DNA from: F23-B02 sp963620985
GTDB taxonomy: Bacteria; Bacillota; Clostridia; Oscillospirales; Oscillospiraceae
Direction of reading: 5' to 3'
DNA length: 12,499 bases
Assembly: GCA_963620985.1 (NCBI GenBank)
Contig: CAVFCI010000059.1
Coordinates: forward strand, 1-12,499
Shown here: in pieces, positions 1 to 7,041 of the stretch
Layout: every line of letters starts with the position of its first letter
Numbering within the stretch: position 1 is the first letter of the stretch
Notes under the pieces: generated by a model
The model's input: the letters and a program-made list of their open reading frames with translations, nothing else
The model's database searches: none
Told to the model about the DNA's origin: nothing
Position numbers and translations under genes: made by a program

Positions 1-93
1 GTTTTTATTTTGTCGGAAACTTCCGGTCGGGACACCGCAATAAACGTATCCGTAGCTGCGTAAAAGCGCCTCTAAAAATGCGCCTCTAAAAAA
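1..93 (-). repeat. Composite repeat, part A, copy 1 (truncated by window edge)
   Basis: Read on the minus strand, this starts with a T-run and TAGAGGCGCATT, continues to ATTGCGGTGTCCCGACCGG and ends GACAAAATAAAAAC at the window edge. Bases 1-41 match 9673-9713 (opposite strand) with two mismatches, and the TAGAGGCGC and CCCGACCGG blocks recur near 9641, 10184 and 12287. The outer end is a 14-bp tandem duplication of the AGAGGCGC motif (66-78 and 80-93). The repeat supplies the TAG stop codon of hypA. Part B, if present, would lie off the left edge. Confidence 0.8.
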
Positions 94-427
94 CATGGAT
101 CTCGCGGATGAGGAAGTCCTTGCCGGAGAGGACGGTTTTTTCAAAGCTGCCGCAGTTGGGGCAGTAGCCCTCGTGCTCGATGACATTGAACAGCTCGTTG
201 CACTCGTCGCACTCGGCCATGCCGGGGACGACGTTTATGATGAGCTTGGTGTTCTTCAGAAAGGTGTCCGCGACCACGACGGGGTACAGCTCCTCAACGT
301 ACTTCGGGATGACCAGCGACAGCTCGCCGATATCCAGAACGATCTCGGCGACCTCGTCGATGCCGTTTTCCACGGCAAAGTCCGTGACGGTCTTGACCAT
401 CGAGCGGACGACACCTATCTCATGCAT
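86..427 (-). CDS. hypA: Hydrogenase/urease nickel incorporation metallochaperone HypA
   Basis: HypA binds nickel at its N-terminus and, with HypB, delivers it to the large subunit of [NiFe] hydrogenases in the cytoplasm. The 113-residue length is standard for the family. The invariant N-terminal Met-His-Glu (residues 1-3), where His2 ligates nickel, is intact. So is the zinc loop: Cys73-x2-Cys76 and Cys89-x2-Cys92. The ATG is fixed by the need for His2. Its SD (AAGGG, 9 nt upstream) overlaps the TAA of the preceding oxidoreductase gene, 12 bp away, so the two are an operon and probably translationally coupled. The final Phe codon and TAG stop lie in a dispersed repeat. No hydrogenase structural gene is visible here, so the client enzyme is unknown. 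Confidence 0.95.
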   Translation of the reverse strand: MHEIGVVRSMVKTVTDFAVENGIDEVAEIVLDIGELSLVIPKYVEELYPVVVADTFLKNTKLIINVVPGMAECDECNELFNVIEHEGYCPNCGSFEKTVLSGKDFLIREIHVF

Positions 428-439
428 GGCGGAGCACCC

Positions 440-3091
440 TTACTTTCTTGCGATCTTCTTGGTGACGAGCTTTGCGACTGCCGCCGGAGCGTTTCCGGCC
501 GCGCCGAGCAGCGCCTTGAAGTAGGGCGCGCCGACATAGTCGCTGACCTTTTCGAGGCTGATAGCGTCAAACTTGCACTTGGTGGTGCAGATGCCGCAGC
601 CCACGCAGAGGCTCTCGTCCACGACCGCAGCGCCGCAGCCGAGGCAGCGCGAGGTCTCGACCTTCATCTGCTCCTCGGTGAGCGTACCGCGCAGATCGCT
701 GAAGGTCTTCTTCGCTTCCTTTGCCGAGCCCGCGGCGGCCTTCTGACGGGGCGCGGTGTCAAAGCCTGCGACGGAGATGCCTGCGGTGGCGGTGTTCATC
801 GCCTTATAGTCGCGCCTGTCGCGGCCTATGACCTGCGACTGGCCGGGATGTACATAGCGGTGGATGGAGATCGCGCCCTCCTTGCCTGCCGCGATAGCGT
901 CGATAGCAAACTTCGGGCCTGTGACCGCGTCGCCGCCGGCGAACACGTCGGGAACGCTGGTCTGCCAGCTGGGCAGGGACACCTTGACCTCGCCCTTCGC
1001 GCCGGTCTCGATGCACTTCATGCCGCCGAGCTCGATCTTCTGGCCGATGGCGGAGATGACCGCGGAGACCTCGAGCGTCTCGAACTTGCCGGTGCCGACG
1101 GGCTTTCCGGCCTTGAGCTCCATGGTCTCGACCTTGAGCGTCTCGGCTCTGCCCTCGCCGCTTATCTCGACGGGAGCGGAGAGGAACATGAACTTCACGC
1201 CCTCGGCGATAGCCTCCTCGACCTCCTCGTCCGCTGCGGGCATCGCGTCACGGTCGCGGCGGTAGACCACGGTGGTCTTTGCGCCGAGACGGACTGCCGC
1301 ACGCGCAACGTCGATGGCGACATTGCCGCCGCCGATGACTGCGACCTTCTTGCCGATCTCCGGCTTCTCGCCGAGGTTGACCTCGCGCAGGAAGTCGATG
1401 CCGGTGAATACGCCGTCAAGCTCGTCGCCCTGACAGCCGACCTTTGCGCCCTTGGACGCGCCGACGGCGAGGTAGAAGGCCTTGAAGCCCTTTTCGCGCA
1501 GCTGGTCGAGCGAGATGTCCTTGCCGACCTCAACGCCGGTCTTGAACTTCACGCCCATGTCCTTGAGCACCTTGATCTCTGCGTTTATAACGTCCTTTTC
1601 GAGGCGGAAGGAGGGAATGCCCATGGTGAGCATGCCGCCGAGCGCCTTTTCCTTTTCGTATACGGTCACGGGGTAGCCCTTGACGGCGAGGTAGTACGCG
1701 CAGCTCAGACCGGCAGGGCCTGCGCCGATGACGGCTATCTTCTCCTCAAAGGGCTTGCCGAGCTGGTTGACCATCTTGGGAACGAAGCGGTGCTTTGCCT
1801 CAAGATCCTTCTCGGCTATGAACTTCTTTATATCGTCGATCGCGATGGGCGAGTCGATATCGCCGCGGGTGCAGGCATCCTCGCAGGCCTTGTTGCAGAT
1901 GCGTCCGCAGACGGCGGGGAAGGGGTTCTCCTTCTTTATCAGCTCAAGAGCCTCGGTGTAGCGTCCCTGAGCCGCAAGCTTTATGTAGCCCTGAACGGGA
2001 ACGTGCGCCGGGCACTGCGCCTTGCAGGGAGCCGTGCCGGAGGGCATAACGTCGGTGCGGGTGGTGCGGTAATCGACATTGTAGCTGCTCTTATCCCAAG
2101 GCACCTCCCTGTCCGACTGATAAGCGTCGGAGACGTGCGGATCGACGGTGCACAGCTTCTGGCCGAGCCTGACGGCGTTGGTCTGGCAGTTTTCCACGCA
2201 CTGGCCGCAGGCGACGCACTTGTCCTTATCGACCCTTGCGATGAAGTTCGAGCTCACGCCCTCGGGAGAGCGGAACATCTCGGTTATGCGCAGCGCGTAG
2301 CAGGAGCAGCCGCAGCAGTTGCAGATAGCGGTGACATCCTCAAAGCCGGGCGCCTGATTGACATCGTGGACAAGGCCGTTGTCCTCGGCGCGCTGGAGTA
2401 TCTCATAGGCCTCCTCCTTGCTGATGAGGCGGTGCTCGCCGTTTTTGGAGAAGTTGATGGCATTGTCGTTGAGGTACATGCACATATCCTCCTCCAGATG
2501 GCCGCAGCCCTCGCCCATGAGCCTGCGCGAGCGGCGGCAGGAGCAGGGGCCGACGGAGATGGCCTTTGCGTTTTCAATGATGGTCGCAAGCTCGTCGTGG
2601 GACGCGGCGTGGGTGTTGTTCTCGATGGCGCTCATGACGGGCATGACGCGCATGAAGTTTACGCCCTTGCCGAGCACGGGAGCGAGCATGCCGACGCGGA
2701 TGCGGGTGTACTCCTCAAAGCAGGCGGCAAGATCGGGGTATTTTTCGCACTGCTCGCGGTTGCCGAGGATGCCCTCCATGATGCCGGGCACCCAGATGGG
2801 ATAGTAGTAGAAGGGCTGGTCGCCGTGATAGCGGACGCGGATGACGCCGGCCTTGACGAGCTTATCGCACTGCTCCTGCGTAAACTCGACGCTCTTCTTT
2901 GCCTTCTTTGCCAGATCCTCAACGGAAAAGTCCTTTTCCAGACGCATGCGCATCATGACGGCGCACATATCGTCGTCAACGATGGGAGCAAGTATCCGGT
3001 ACTCGGGATCCTTGTAGGTGATGCCGGTGTAGGTCAGGCTTTCGAGGCTGATCTTTGATGCCAGCGCAAGGATATTCGGTCTGTTGGCCAT
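440..3091 (-). CDS. Multi-[4Fe-4S] FAD-dependent NAD(P)H oxidoreductase, GltD/SfrB-like
   Basis: An 883-residue cytoplasmic redox protein with several modules. Residues about 45-110 look like a winged-helix segment. A Cys-rich region has Cys183-x-Cys185, Cys196 and Cys204, then a cluster at 257-264 (CNCCGCSC). A ferredoxin motif follows: Cys292, 295, 298, 302. Next is a glutamate-synthase-small-subunit (GltD-type) core: cluster cysteines 356, 360, 395, 399, 403 and 407, FAD-binding GAGPAG (456-461), NAD(P)-binding GGGNVAID (587-594) and the late FAD motif AGGD (718-721). A C-terminal ferredoxin motif has Cys816, 819 and then 829, 832, 835, 839. Such proteins move electrons between NAD(P)H and ferredoxin or a partner. 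The start is supported by an AGGGGGA SD 6 nt upstream. Co-transcription with hypA hints at hydrogen or nickel-enzyme metabolism, but the physiological acceptor cannot be read from sequence. It is not simple GltD: the roughly 340-residue N-terminal extension is extra. Confidence 0.85.
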   Translation of the reverse strand: MANRPNILALASKISLESLTYTGITYKDPEYRILAPIVDDDMCAVMMRMRLEKDFSVEDLAKKAKKSVEFTQEQCDKLVKAGVIRVRYHGDQPFYYYPIWVPGIMEGILGNREQCEKYPDLAACFEEYTRIRVGMLAPVLGKGVNFMRVMPVMSAIENNTHAASHDELATIIENAKAISVGPCSCRRSRRLMGEGCGHLEEDMCMYLNDNAINFSKNGEHRLISKEEAYEILQRAEDNGLVHDVNQAPGFEDVTAICNCCGCSCYALRITEMFRSPEGVSSNFIARVDKDKCVACGQCVENCQTNAVRLGQKLCTVDPHVSDAYQSDREVPWDKSSYNVDYRTTRTDVMPSGTAPCKAQCPAHVPVQGYIKLAAQGRYTEALELIKKENPFPAVCGRICNKACEDACTRGDIDSPIAIDDIKKFIAEKDLEAKHRFVPKMVNQLGKPFEEKIAVIGAGPAGLSCAYYLAVKGYPVTVYEKEKALGGMLTMGIPSFRLEKDVINAEIKVLKDMGVKFKTGVEVGKDISLDQLREKGFKAFYLAVGASKGAKVGCQGDELDGVFTGIDFLREVNLGEKPEIGKKVAVIGGGNVAIDVARAAVRLGAKTTVVYRRDRDAMPAADEEVEEAIAEGVKFMFLSAPVEISGEGRAETLKVETMELKAGKPVGTGKFETLEVSAVISAIGQKIELGGMKCIETGAKGEVKVSLPSWQTSVPDVFAGGDAVTGPKFAIDAIAAGKEGAISIHRYVHPGQSQVIGRDRRDYKAMNTATAGISVAGFDTAPRQKAAAGSAKEAKKTFSDLRGTLTEEQMKVETSRCLGCGAAVVDESLCVGCGICTTKCKFDAISLEKVSDYVGAPYFKALLGAAGNAPAAVAKLVTKKIARK

Positions 3092-3146
3092 AGTATTTCC
3101 CCCTATAAATTATAATATGTATCTTCGGTATACAGGTCTAAATTAT

Positions 3147-3176
3147 TTTATATCATGAAAACACACACATTGTCAA
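3147..3176 (-). promoter_or_regulatory. Candidate sigma-A promoter for the oxidoreductase-hypA operon
   Basis: On the minus strand, a perfect -35 TTGACA (3176-3171) lies 18 bp from a -10 TATAAA (3152-3147). Transcription would start near 3140, leaving a leader of about 49 nt before the ATG at 3091. Prediction by eye only. Confidence 0.6.
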
Positions 3177-3470
3177 TTATTTAGCGCTGGTAATAAATGA
3201 GCTGCGCACGAATTGCACGTCATTATGTGCCAAAGGCAAGTTAAAAAAGCCGCAAAGCCCCCTAATTGCACGTTTTTTTACTCAGAACAAATATCTTCCA
3301 CGAGCTTTCTGCATTTATGCAAAAAGTTTTAAATTTTGCACTATTTAATTTACGCAGATTAATTTTTAAAAAATTTTGAGCTTTTTTTATTTGGTTTAGT
3401 GAAAATGACGAAAAAATGCCTTTTGTTTGATTTTTGACATGCGAAATTTATTAAATTTTTAGTGCAAATG
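3177..3470. other. AT-rich intergenic stretch, no gene seen
   Basis: No credible coding region on either strand. The stretch is AT-rich, with many A- and T-runs between 3320 and 3460. It contains a 10-bp direct repeat, AATTGCACGT (3211-3220 and 3264-3273), and an inverted pair, TTTGCACTA (3335-3343) and TAGTGCAAA (3460-3468). The second member abuts the -35 box at 3471. These could be regulator sites or UP-like promoter DNA, but nothing identifies a regulator. Confidence 0.5.
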
Positions 3471-3499
3471 TTGACGCATTGTAAACGTCCATGTAAAAT
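3471..3499 (+). promoter_or_regulatory. Candidate promoter P1 for the YkvI-family transporter gene
   Basis: TTGACG (3471-3476), 17-bp spacer, TAAAAT (3494-3499). Both boxes match the sigma-A consensus at five of six positions with ideal spacing. A start near 3506 would give a leader of about 200 nt. Confidence 0.55.
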
Positions 3500-3510
3500 A
3501 TGCATGCGTT

Positions 3511-3539
3511 TTGAAAAAGCCATAACTTAATTGTATGAA
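3511..3539 (+). promoter_or_regulatory. Candidate promoter P2 for the YkvI-family transporter gene
   Basis: TTGAAA (3511-3516), 17-bp spacer, TATGAA (3534-3539). The boxes are weaker than P1 but the spacing is ideal. A start near 3546 would put the GC-rich hairpin at 3552 at the very 5' end of the transcript. Confidence 0.4.
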
Positions 3540-3545
3540 TGAGAC

Positions 3546-3688
3546 GAACTCGGCGGACGGCTCCTGCGTCCGCCTGTCTTCTCTGAGGCTTTTACCTGTA
3601 AGGAAACATCTTTCCGATATTCTGCGCCGAGGTTGAGGATCCGGAGCGCGGAACGGGCAGTGTTATAAAAAGAAGAGACTTAGTAAAA
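3546..3688 (+). promoter_or_regulatory. Structured, GC-rich 5' leader of the transporter gene, unassigned class
   Basis: The sequence changes abruptly from AT-rich to GC-rich at about 3540. It contains a perfect 8-bp hairpin, GGCGGACG/CGTCCGCC (3552-3559 with 3567-3574, 7-nt loop), and a second hairpin, GGAAA/TTTCC (3602-3606 with 3611-3615). A third region has facing GCGC blocks (3624-3627, 3646-3649) and an outer CTGC/GCAG pair (3622-3625, 3657-3660). The transporter SD follows at 3689-3695. I could not match it to the lysine, glycine, SAM, TPP, THF, purine, fluoride, Mn or T-box consensus. It may be a novel cis-regulatory RNA or simply a folded leader. Confidence 0.35.
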
Positions 3689-3703
3689 AAGGAGAGTCAA
3701 ATC

Positions 3704-4909
3704 ATGAACAACAAAGCAGCCAAGGGCACATGGGCGGCCGCGTTTACCGTAGCCTCCGTGTGGTTCGGCACCCACGTCGGCGGCGGCTTCGCCTCCGGCA
3801 ACCAAGTAGTCAACTACTTTTCTCAGTACGGCTGGATGGCCGTCGCATTCCCCATTCTGGCAATGGGCATACTTGCATATGTGATATATACCGTCATGAA
3901 GTTTGCAAAGCTCAACGGCTTTACCAACTATAAGGACACCTTCGCAGCGCTTTATCCGAAGCCCTGGATGGAGGTATTCTTTGAGATATTCTATATCATA
4001 ATCCTTCTCGCGGCAGTCGGCGCGGCAGTTGCCGGCGCGGGCGAGGTTCTTGCAAACTTCTTCGGCGTTGACTATACCGTCACCGCAAACAAGCTTCTTT
4101 TCAACCTCCTCATCGTTGCGCTGCTCATCATCCTGAGCATCTTCGGCGTAAAGCTTGTTATTGCAGCCTCCACCGTTCTGTCGATAGCTATCCTCATCTC
4201 CACCGCAGTTATCGTCGTCACCGGCTTTGCAGCCGACCTTGACAGCATCTCCGCACAGTACCTCGCGGCAAACAACCTTGAGCTCGCAGCATACACCGAC
4301 AACCCCGCAAAGGCTGTCTGGCTCGGCGTTGTTATCTACTCGGCGTTCCAGTGCGTTTCCATTCCCCCGATGATCGCGGCAGGCGAGGGTCTGACCCTCA
4401 AGGGCATCAAGCGCGCAAACATCCTCGGCTGGCTCATGAACGGCTGCGCACTTGCAGCATCCGCGGCAATGCTCTGCCGCTGGTACCCGCTGCTGGCCGC
4501 ACTTCAGGGCGCGGGCGTTGAGGGCTTCACCAACGCAATAAGCGGCATCCCTAACCAGACCGTTCTTACCCTCGTCGGCATCAAGTGGATGATGGTCATC
4601 TTCAGCGTCCTGCTGTTCAGCGCCTTCGTATCCACCAGCGTCACCCTCGTGTTCACCATGATCCAGCGCTTCCAGGGTCACTGCTTCCCCAACGCTATCA
4701 AGAGCGAGAAGGTCCGCGGCGTTATCGTCGGCGTTATCGTCATCGCACTTTGCTTTGCGATCTCCCTGCTCGGCCTGAGCGGCATCATCAAGTACGCCTA
4801 CGGCTACGACGGCTACTACGCCATCCTCGCCATCTACATCCCCGTGCTGGTCTGGGGCATCCCCAAGGTCAAGAAGCTCGAGGCTCAGAAGAAGGCAGAG
4901 CTCGAATAA
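3704..4909 (+). CDS. YkvI-family membrane transporter (LeuT-fold-like)
   Basis: A 401-residue, very hydrophobic protein with about ten membrane segments (roughly residues 10-30, 43-66, 91-112, 130-148, 150-174, 204-226, 240-258, 286-318, 338-359, 370-387) and a Lys/Glu-rich cytoplasmic tail. The glycine-rich break in the first helix, GGGFASGN (26-33), and the overall pattern fit the uncharacterised YkvI family, distantly related to Na-coupled amino-acid/APC-type carriers. The substrate is unknown. The start has an AAGGAGA SD 8-9 nt upstream. Codons strongly favour C- and G-ending forms, suggesting high expression. It lies 55 bp before two ketopantoate-reductase-family genes on the same strand, so its substrate may be a 2-oxoacid or related compound; that link is inferred. 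Confidence 0.8.
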   Translation: MNNKAAKGTWAAAFTVASVWFGTHVGGGFASGNQVVNYFSQYGWMAVAFPILAMGILAYVIYTVMKFAKLNGFTNYKDTFAALYPKPWMEVFFEIFYIIILLAAVGAAVAGAGEVLANFFGVDYTVTANKLLFNLLIVALLIILSIFGVKLVIAASTVLSIAILISTAVIVVTGFAADLDSISAQYLAANNLELAAYTDNPAKAVWLGVVIYSAFQCVSIPPMIAAGEGLTLKGIKRANILGWLMNGCALAASAAMLCRWYPLLAALQGAGVEGFTNAISGIPNQTVLTLVGIKWMMVIFSVLLFSAFVSTSVTLVFTMIQRFQGHCFPNAIKSEKVRGVIVGVIVIALCFAISLLGLSGIIKYAYGYDGYYAILAIYIPVLVWGIPKVKKLEAQKKAELE

Positions 4910-4920
4910 TAACTACATCC

Positions 4921-4948
4921 AAACACCACCGGCTCACCGGTGGTGTTT
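4921..4948 (+). terminator. Perfect intercistronic hairpin (partial terminator or mRNA-stabilising element)
   Basis: A 12-bp perfect stem, AAACACCACCGG/CCGGTGGTGTTT, with loop CTCA, starts 12 nt after the transporter stop and ends 4 nt before the SD of the next gene. Only three U residues follow before GAACAGG, so intrinsic termination would be inefficient. An attenuating or 3'-end-protecting role is more likely. Confidence 0.6.
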
Positions 4949-4964
4949 GAACAGGTGAATGCTG

Positions 4965-5918
4965 ATGAAAATAGCAATGATCGGCTCCGGCGCTGCCGGC
5001 AGCGTTTTCGCTTCATATCTCAATAAGGGCGGCGCAGAGCTCTGGCTCGTTGACCGCTACAAGGCGCATATGGACAAGGTCGCAGAGAGCGGCATGCGCT
5101 TCGTCACTCCCGAGGGCGAGGAGCTGCTCACGGGCTTTCACACAGCCTATTCCGCCGAGGATATCGGCCTTATGGACATGGTCATACTCATGGTCAAGGC
5201 CACGCAGACCGACGGCATCATGCCCTCGGTGCTGCCCTGCATCGGCAGGGAAACGGTCGTCGTATCGCTGCAAAACGGCATCGGCAACGACGATGTGCTC
5301 AAAAGCTACGTCCCCGCGGACAGGATACTCTACGGCTTCGGCACGATAGGCACGGAGCTGCCCGAGCCCGGCAAATGCGTATCAAAGCCCGAAAGCGGCG
5401 TTATCATGCGCTTCGGCGCGGCGGAAAACGACCCCGTTTCCGAAAAGGCCGGCAGAGCGCTCGAAAAATGCTTCTGCGACGGCGGCTGCCTGACGCGCTT
5501 TGAAAAGGATATCCGCCCCTTCGTCTGGAAAAAGGCGATATCAAACAGCGGGTACAACACGCTCTCGGCGCTCACGCGGCTCAAGGTCGGTCCCATGCTT
5601 GACTGCGGGACGGGCGTTGAGCTCATAAAAAGCGTATGGGCGGAGGGCTGCGCGGTAGCCAAGGCGCTCACGGGCGTTGAGCTCTGGGACGAAATGCTCG
5701 AGGAGCTTCCCCGTCTCAGGGAGGGCTTCGCCAAATACTATCCCTCAATGGCACAGGATGTGCTCATCCACAAGCGTCAGACCGAGGTCGGGCTTTTAAA
5801 CGGCGCTATCGTGCGCTATGGACGAGAGCTCGGCATCCCAACACCCGTCAACGAGACGCTGACGCTCATGATACAGACAATACAGCAAAGCTACGACAAG
5901 CAGTATTGCGAAAAATAA
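4965..5918 (+). CDS. Ketopantoate reductase family (PanE/ApbA) NAD(P)-dependent 2-oxoacid reductase, paralog 1
   Basis: A 317-residue soluble enzyme with the two-domain ApbA/PanE architecture. The Rossmann motif is GSGAAG (7-12). The NADP-domain signature SLQNGIGNDD spans 101-110. The catalytic-helix motif is W188-K-K with Asn194 and Asn198. In the C-terminal domain the substrate-site motif PSMAQD (260-265) leads to RQTE (Glu274) and LNG, the counterparts of the PanE Ser/Glu site. PanE reduces 2-dehydropantoate with NADPH for pantothenate synthesis, but many family members act on other 2-oxoacids, and two tandem copies beside a transporter favour such a role. An in-frame ATG at 4959 abuts the SD AGGTGA (4953-4958); the ATG at 4965 has 6-nt spacing and matches the paralog's N-terminus, so it was chosen. 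ATA and AAA codons are commoner than in its neighbours. Confidence 0.82.
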   Translation: MKIAMIGSGAAGSVFASYLNKGGAELWLVDRYKAHMDKVAESGMRFVTPEGEELLTGFHTAYSAEDIGLMDMVILMVKATQTDGIMPSVLPCIGRETVVVSLQNGIGNDDVLKSYVPADRILYGFGTIGTELPEPGKCVSKPESGVIMRFGAAENDPVSEKAGRALEKCFCDGGCLTRFEKDIRPFVWKKAISNSGYNTLSALTRLKVGPMLDCGTGVELIKSVWAEGCAVAKALTGVELWDEMLEELPRLREGFAKYYPSMAQDVLIHKRQTEVGLLNGAIVRYGRELGIPTPVNETLTLMIQTIQQSYDKQYCEK

Positions 5919-5947
5919 AATATTTCTTAATAAGGAGACAAATAACA

Positions 5948-6991
5948 ATGAAAATTGCAATGTATGGTTCCGGCGCAGCAGGCAGCGTTTTTGCTTCTTA
6001 CCTGAAAAAGGGCGGCGCAGACATGATCCTCATCGACCGCTATGAGGCACATATGAAGAAGGTCGCCGAGGACGGCATGCACTTCACCATCCATCAGGAG
6101 GAGAACGGCGCTTACACCGATTACAACTACCAGCTCAAGGGCTTCCGCACCTACACCAGCTCCGCAGCGGCAGCTGAGGCTGAGGGCAAGGTCGATGTCA
6201 TCATCTACATGACCAAGGCGACCCAGCTCGAGCAGGCCATTCAGGACTCCCTGCCCGTCGTGGGCGACAGCACCGTAGCCGTCTCCCTCATCAACGGCCT
6301 CGGCAACGACGACAACCTCTTCAAGGTCTTCCCGAAGGAGCGCTGCGTCATCGGCTCCGGCGTTCTCGGCACCGCACTGCCCGAGCCCGGCCACTGCGTT
6401 TCCACTCCTGCCGGCGGCGTACAGATGAACTTCGGCGGCGCTGTCAGAAGCGAGCTCAACGACGCTGCATGCGCAGAGATGCTCAAGTGCTACCGCGAGG
6501 GCGGCTGCGACGCATACTGGCGCGACGGCGAGCCGGGCACCGACAACAACATCTACAAGTTCATCTGGAAAAAGGTCTGCGTCAACGCGACCGTCAACAC
6601 CGTCTGCGCAGTCCTGCGTCTGAAGATCGGTGAGGTCGAGGCTGATCCTTGGGGCCAGCAGCTGTTCCACGGCGTTATCCGCGAGACCTGCGCCGTCGCT
6701 ACCGCAAAGGGTGTTCCCATGAACGCCGATGAGTTCATCGCTCACGATCACGCCGACATCGTCACCAACATCGGCGACTACTACCCCTCTATGTGCCAGG
6801 ACGCACTGTTCCATCAGCGCCAGACCGAGATCGACGTTCTCAACGGCAAGATCGCAGAGTACGGCAAGGAGCTCGGCATCCCCACCCCGACCTGCGACAT
6901 CCTCACCAAGGTCGTCCACTGCATTCAGGACAACTACGCAAATCAGTACTTCCAGGACAAGGACGGCAACGCCTTCCGCCTCGGCAAGTAA
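5948..6991 (+). CDS. Ketopantoate reductase family (PanE/ApbA) NAD(P)-dependent 2-oxoacid reductase, paralog 2
   Basis: A 347-residue paralog of the gene just upstream. Its first 20 residues are almost identical to those of paralog 1, with GSGAAG at 7-12. Family motifs are SLINGLGNDD (113-122), W207-K-K with Asn213 and Asn217, PSMCQD (280-285), RQTE (Glu294) and LNG. It differs by an insertion near residues 50-65, another near 195-202, and a longer C-terminus. The start at 5948 has SD AAGGAG 10 nt upstream; the upstream in-frame start at 5906 lies inside the preceding gene and lacks conservation. The gap to paralog 1 is 29 bp, so they are co-transcribed. Lys and Ile codons are nearly all AAG and ATC, unlike paralog 1, suggesting much higher expression. 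A strong terminator follows. Confidence 0.82.
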   Translation: MKIAMYGSGAAGSVFASYLKKGGADMILIDRYEAHMKKVAEDGMHFTIHQEENGAYTDYNYQLKGFRTYTSSAAAAEAEGKVDVIIYMTKATQLEQAIQDSLPVVGDSTVAVSLINGLGNDDNLFKVFPKERCVIGSGVLGTALPEPGHCVSTPAGGVQMNFGGAVRSELNDAACAEMLKCYREGGCDAYWRDGEPGTDNNIYKFIWKKVCVNATVNTVCAVLRLKIGEVEADPWGQQLFHGVIRETCAVATAKGVPMNADEFIAHDHADIVTNIGDYYPSMCQDALFHQRQTEIDVLNGKIAEYGKELGIPTPTCDILTKVVHCIQDNYANQYFQDKDGNAFRLGK

Positions 6992-7001
6992 TCTGCGCAT
7001 T

Positions 7002-7033
7002 AAAAATCCCCGACCGCGGTCGGGGATTTTTTT
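7002..7033. terminator. Strong bidirectional intrinsic terminator
   Basis: The perfect palindrome at 7006-7027 (ATCCCCGACCG then CGGTCGGGGAT) is followed by a seven-T run on the plus strand (7027-7033). A five-A run precedes it (7002-7006), giving a U-run on the minus strand. It sits between the convergent stops at 6991 (plus) and 7042 (minus), so it can end both the reductase operon and the cyclodeaminase-like gene. Confidence 0.92.
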
Positions 7034-7041
7034 CGTTTGTA

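Noticed and set aside
95..3058. A 987-codon open frame on the plus strand opposite the oxidoreductase and hypA
   Set aside because: It is the antisense shadow of two well-recognised genes, produced by their GC-rich third positions; its Asp/Ala/Leu-rich translation has no recognisable domain.
3535..3636. A 33-codon frame in the transporter leader, a possible leader peptide
   Set aside because: No SD, its ATG overlaps the P2 -10 box, and there is no run of regulatory codons; RNA structure explains the region better.
3546..3688. A known riboswitch such as lysine, glycine, TPP, SAM, THF or T-box
   Set aside because: The conserved core sequences of those classes are not found; the leader is reported only as structured.
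3680..4681. A 333-codon minus-strand frame over the transporter gene
   Set aside because: Antisense shadow; the plus strand encodes a clear membrane transporter with a good SD.
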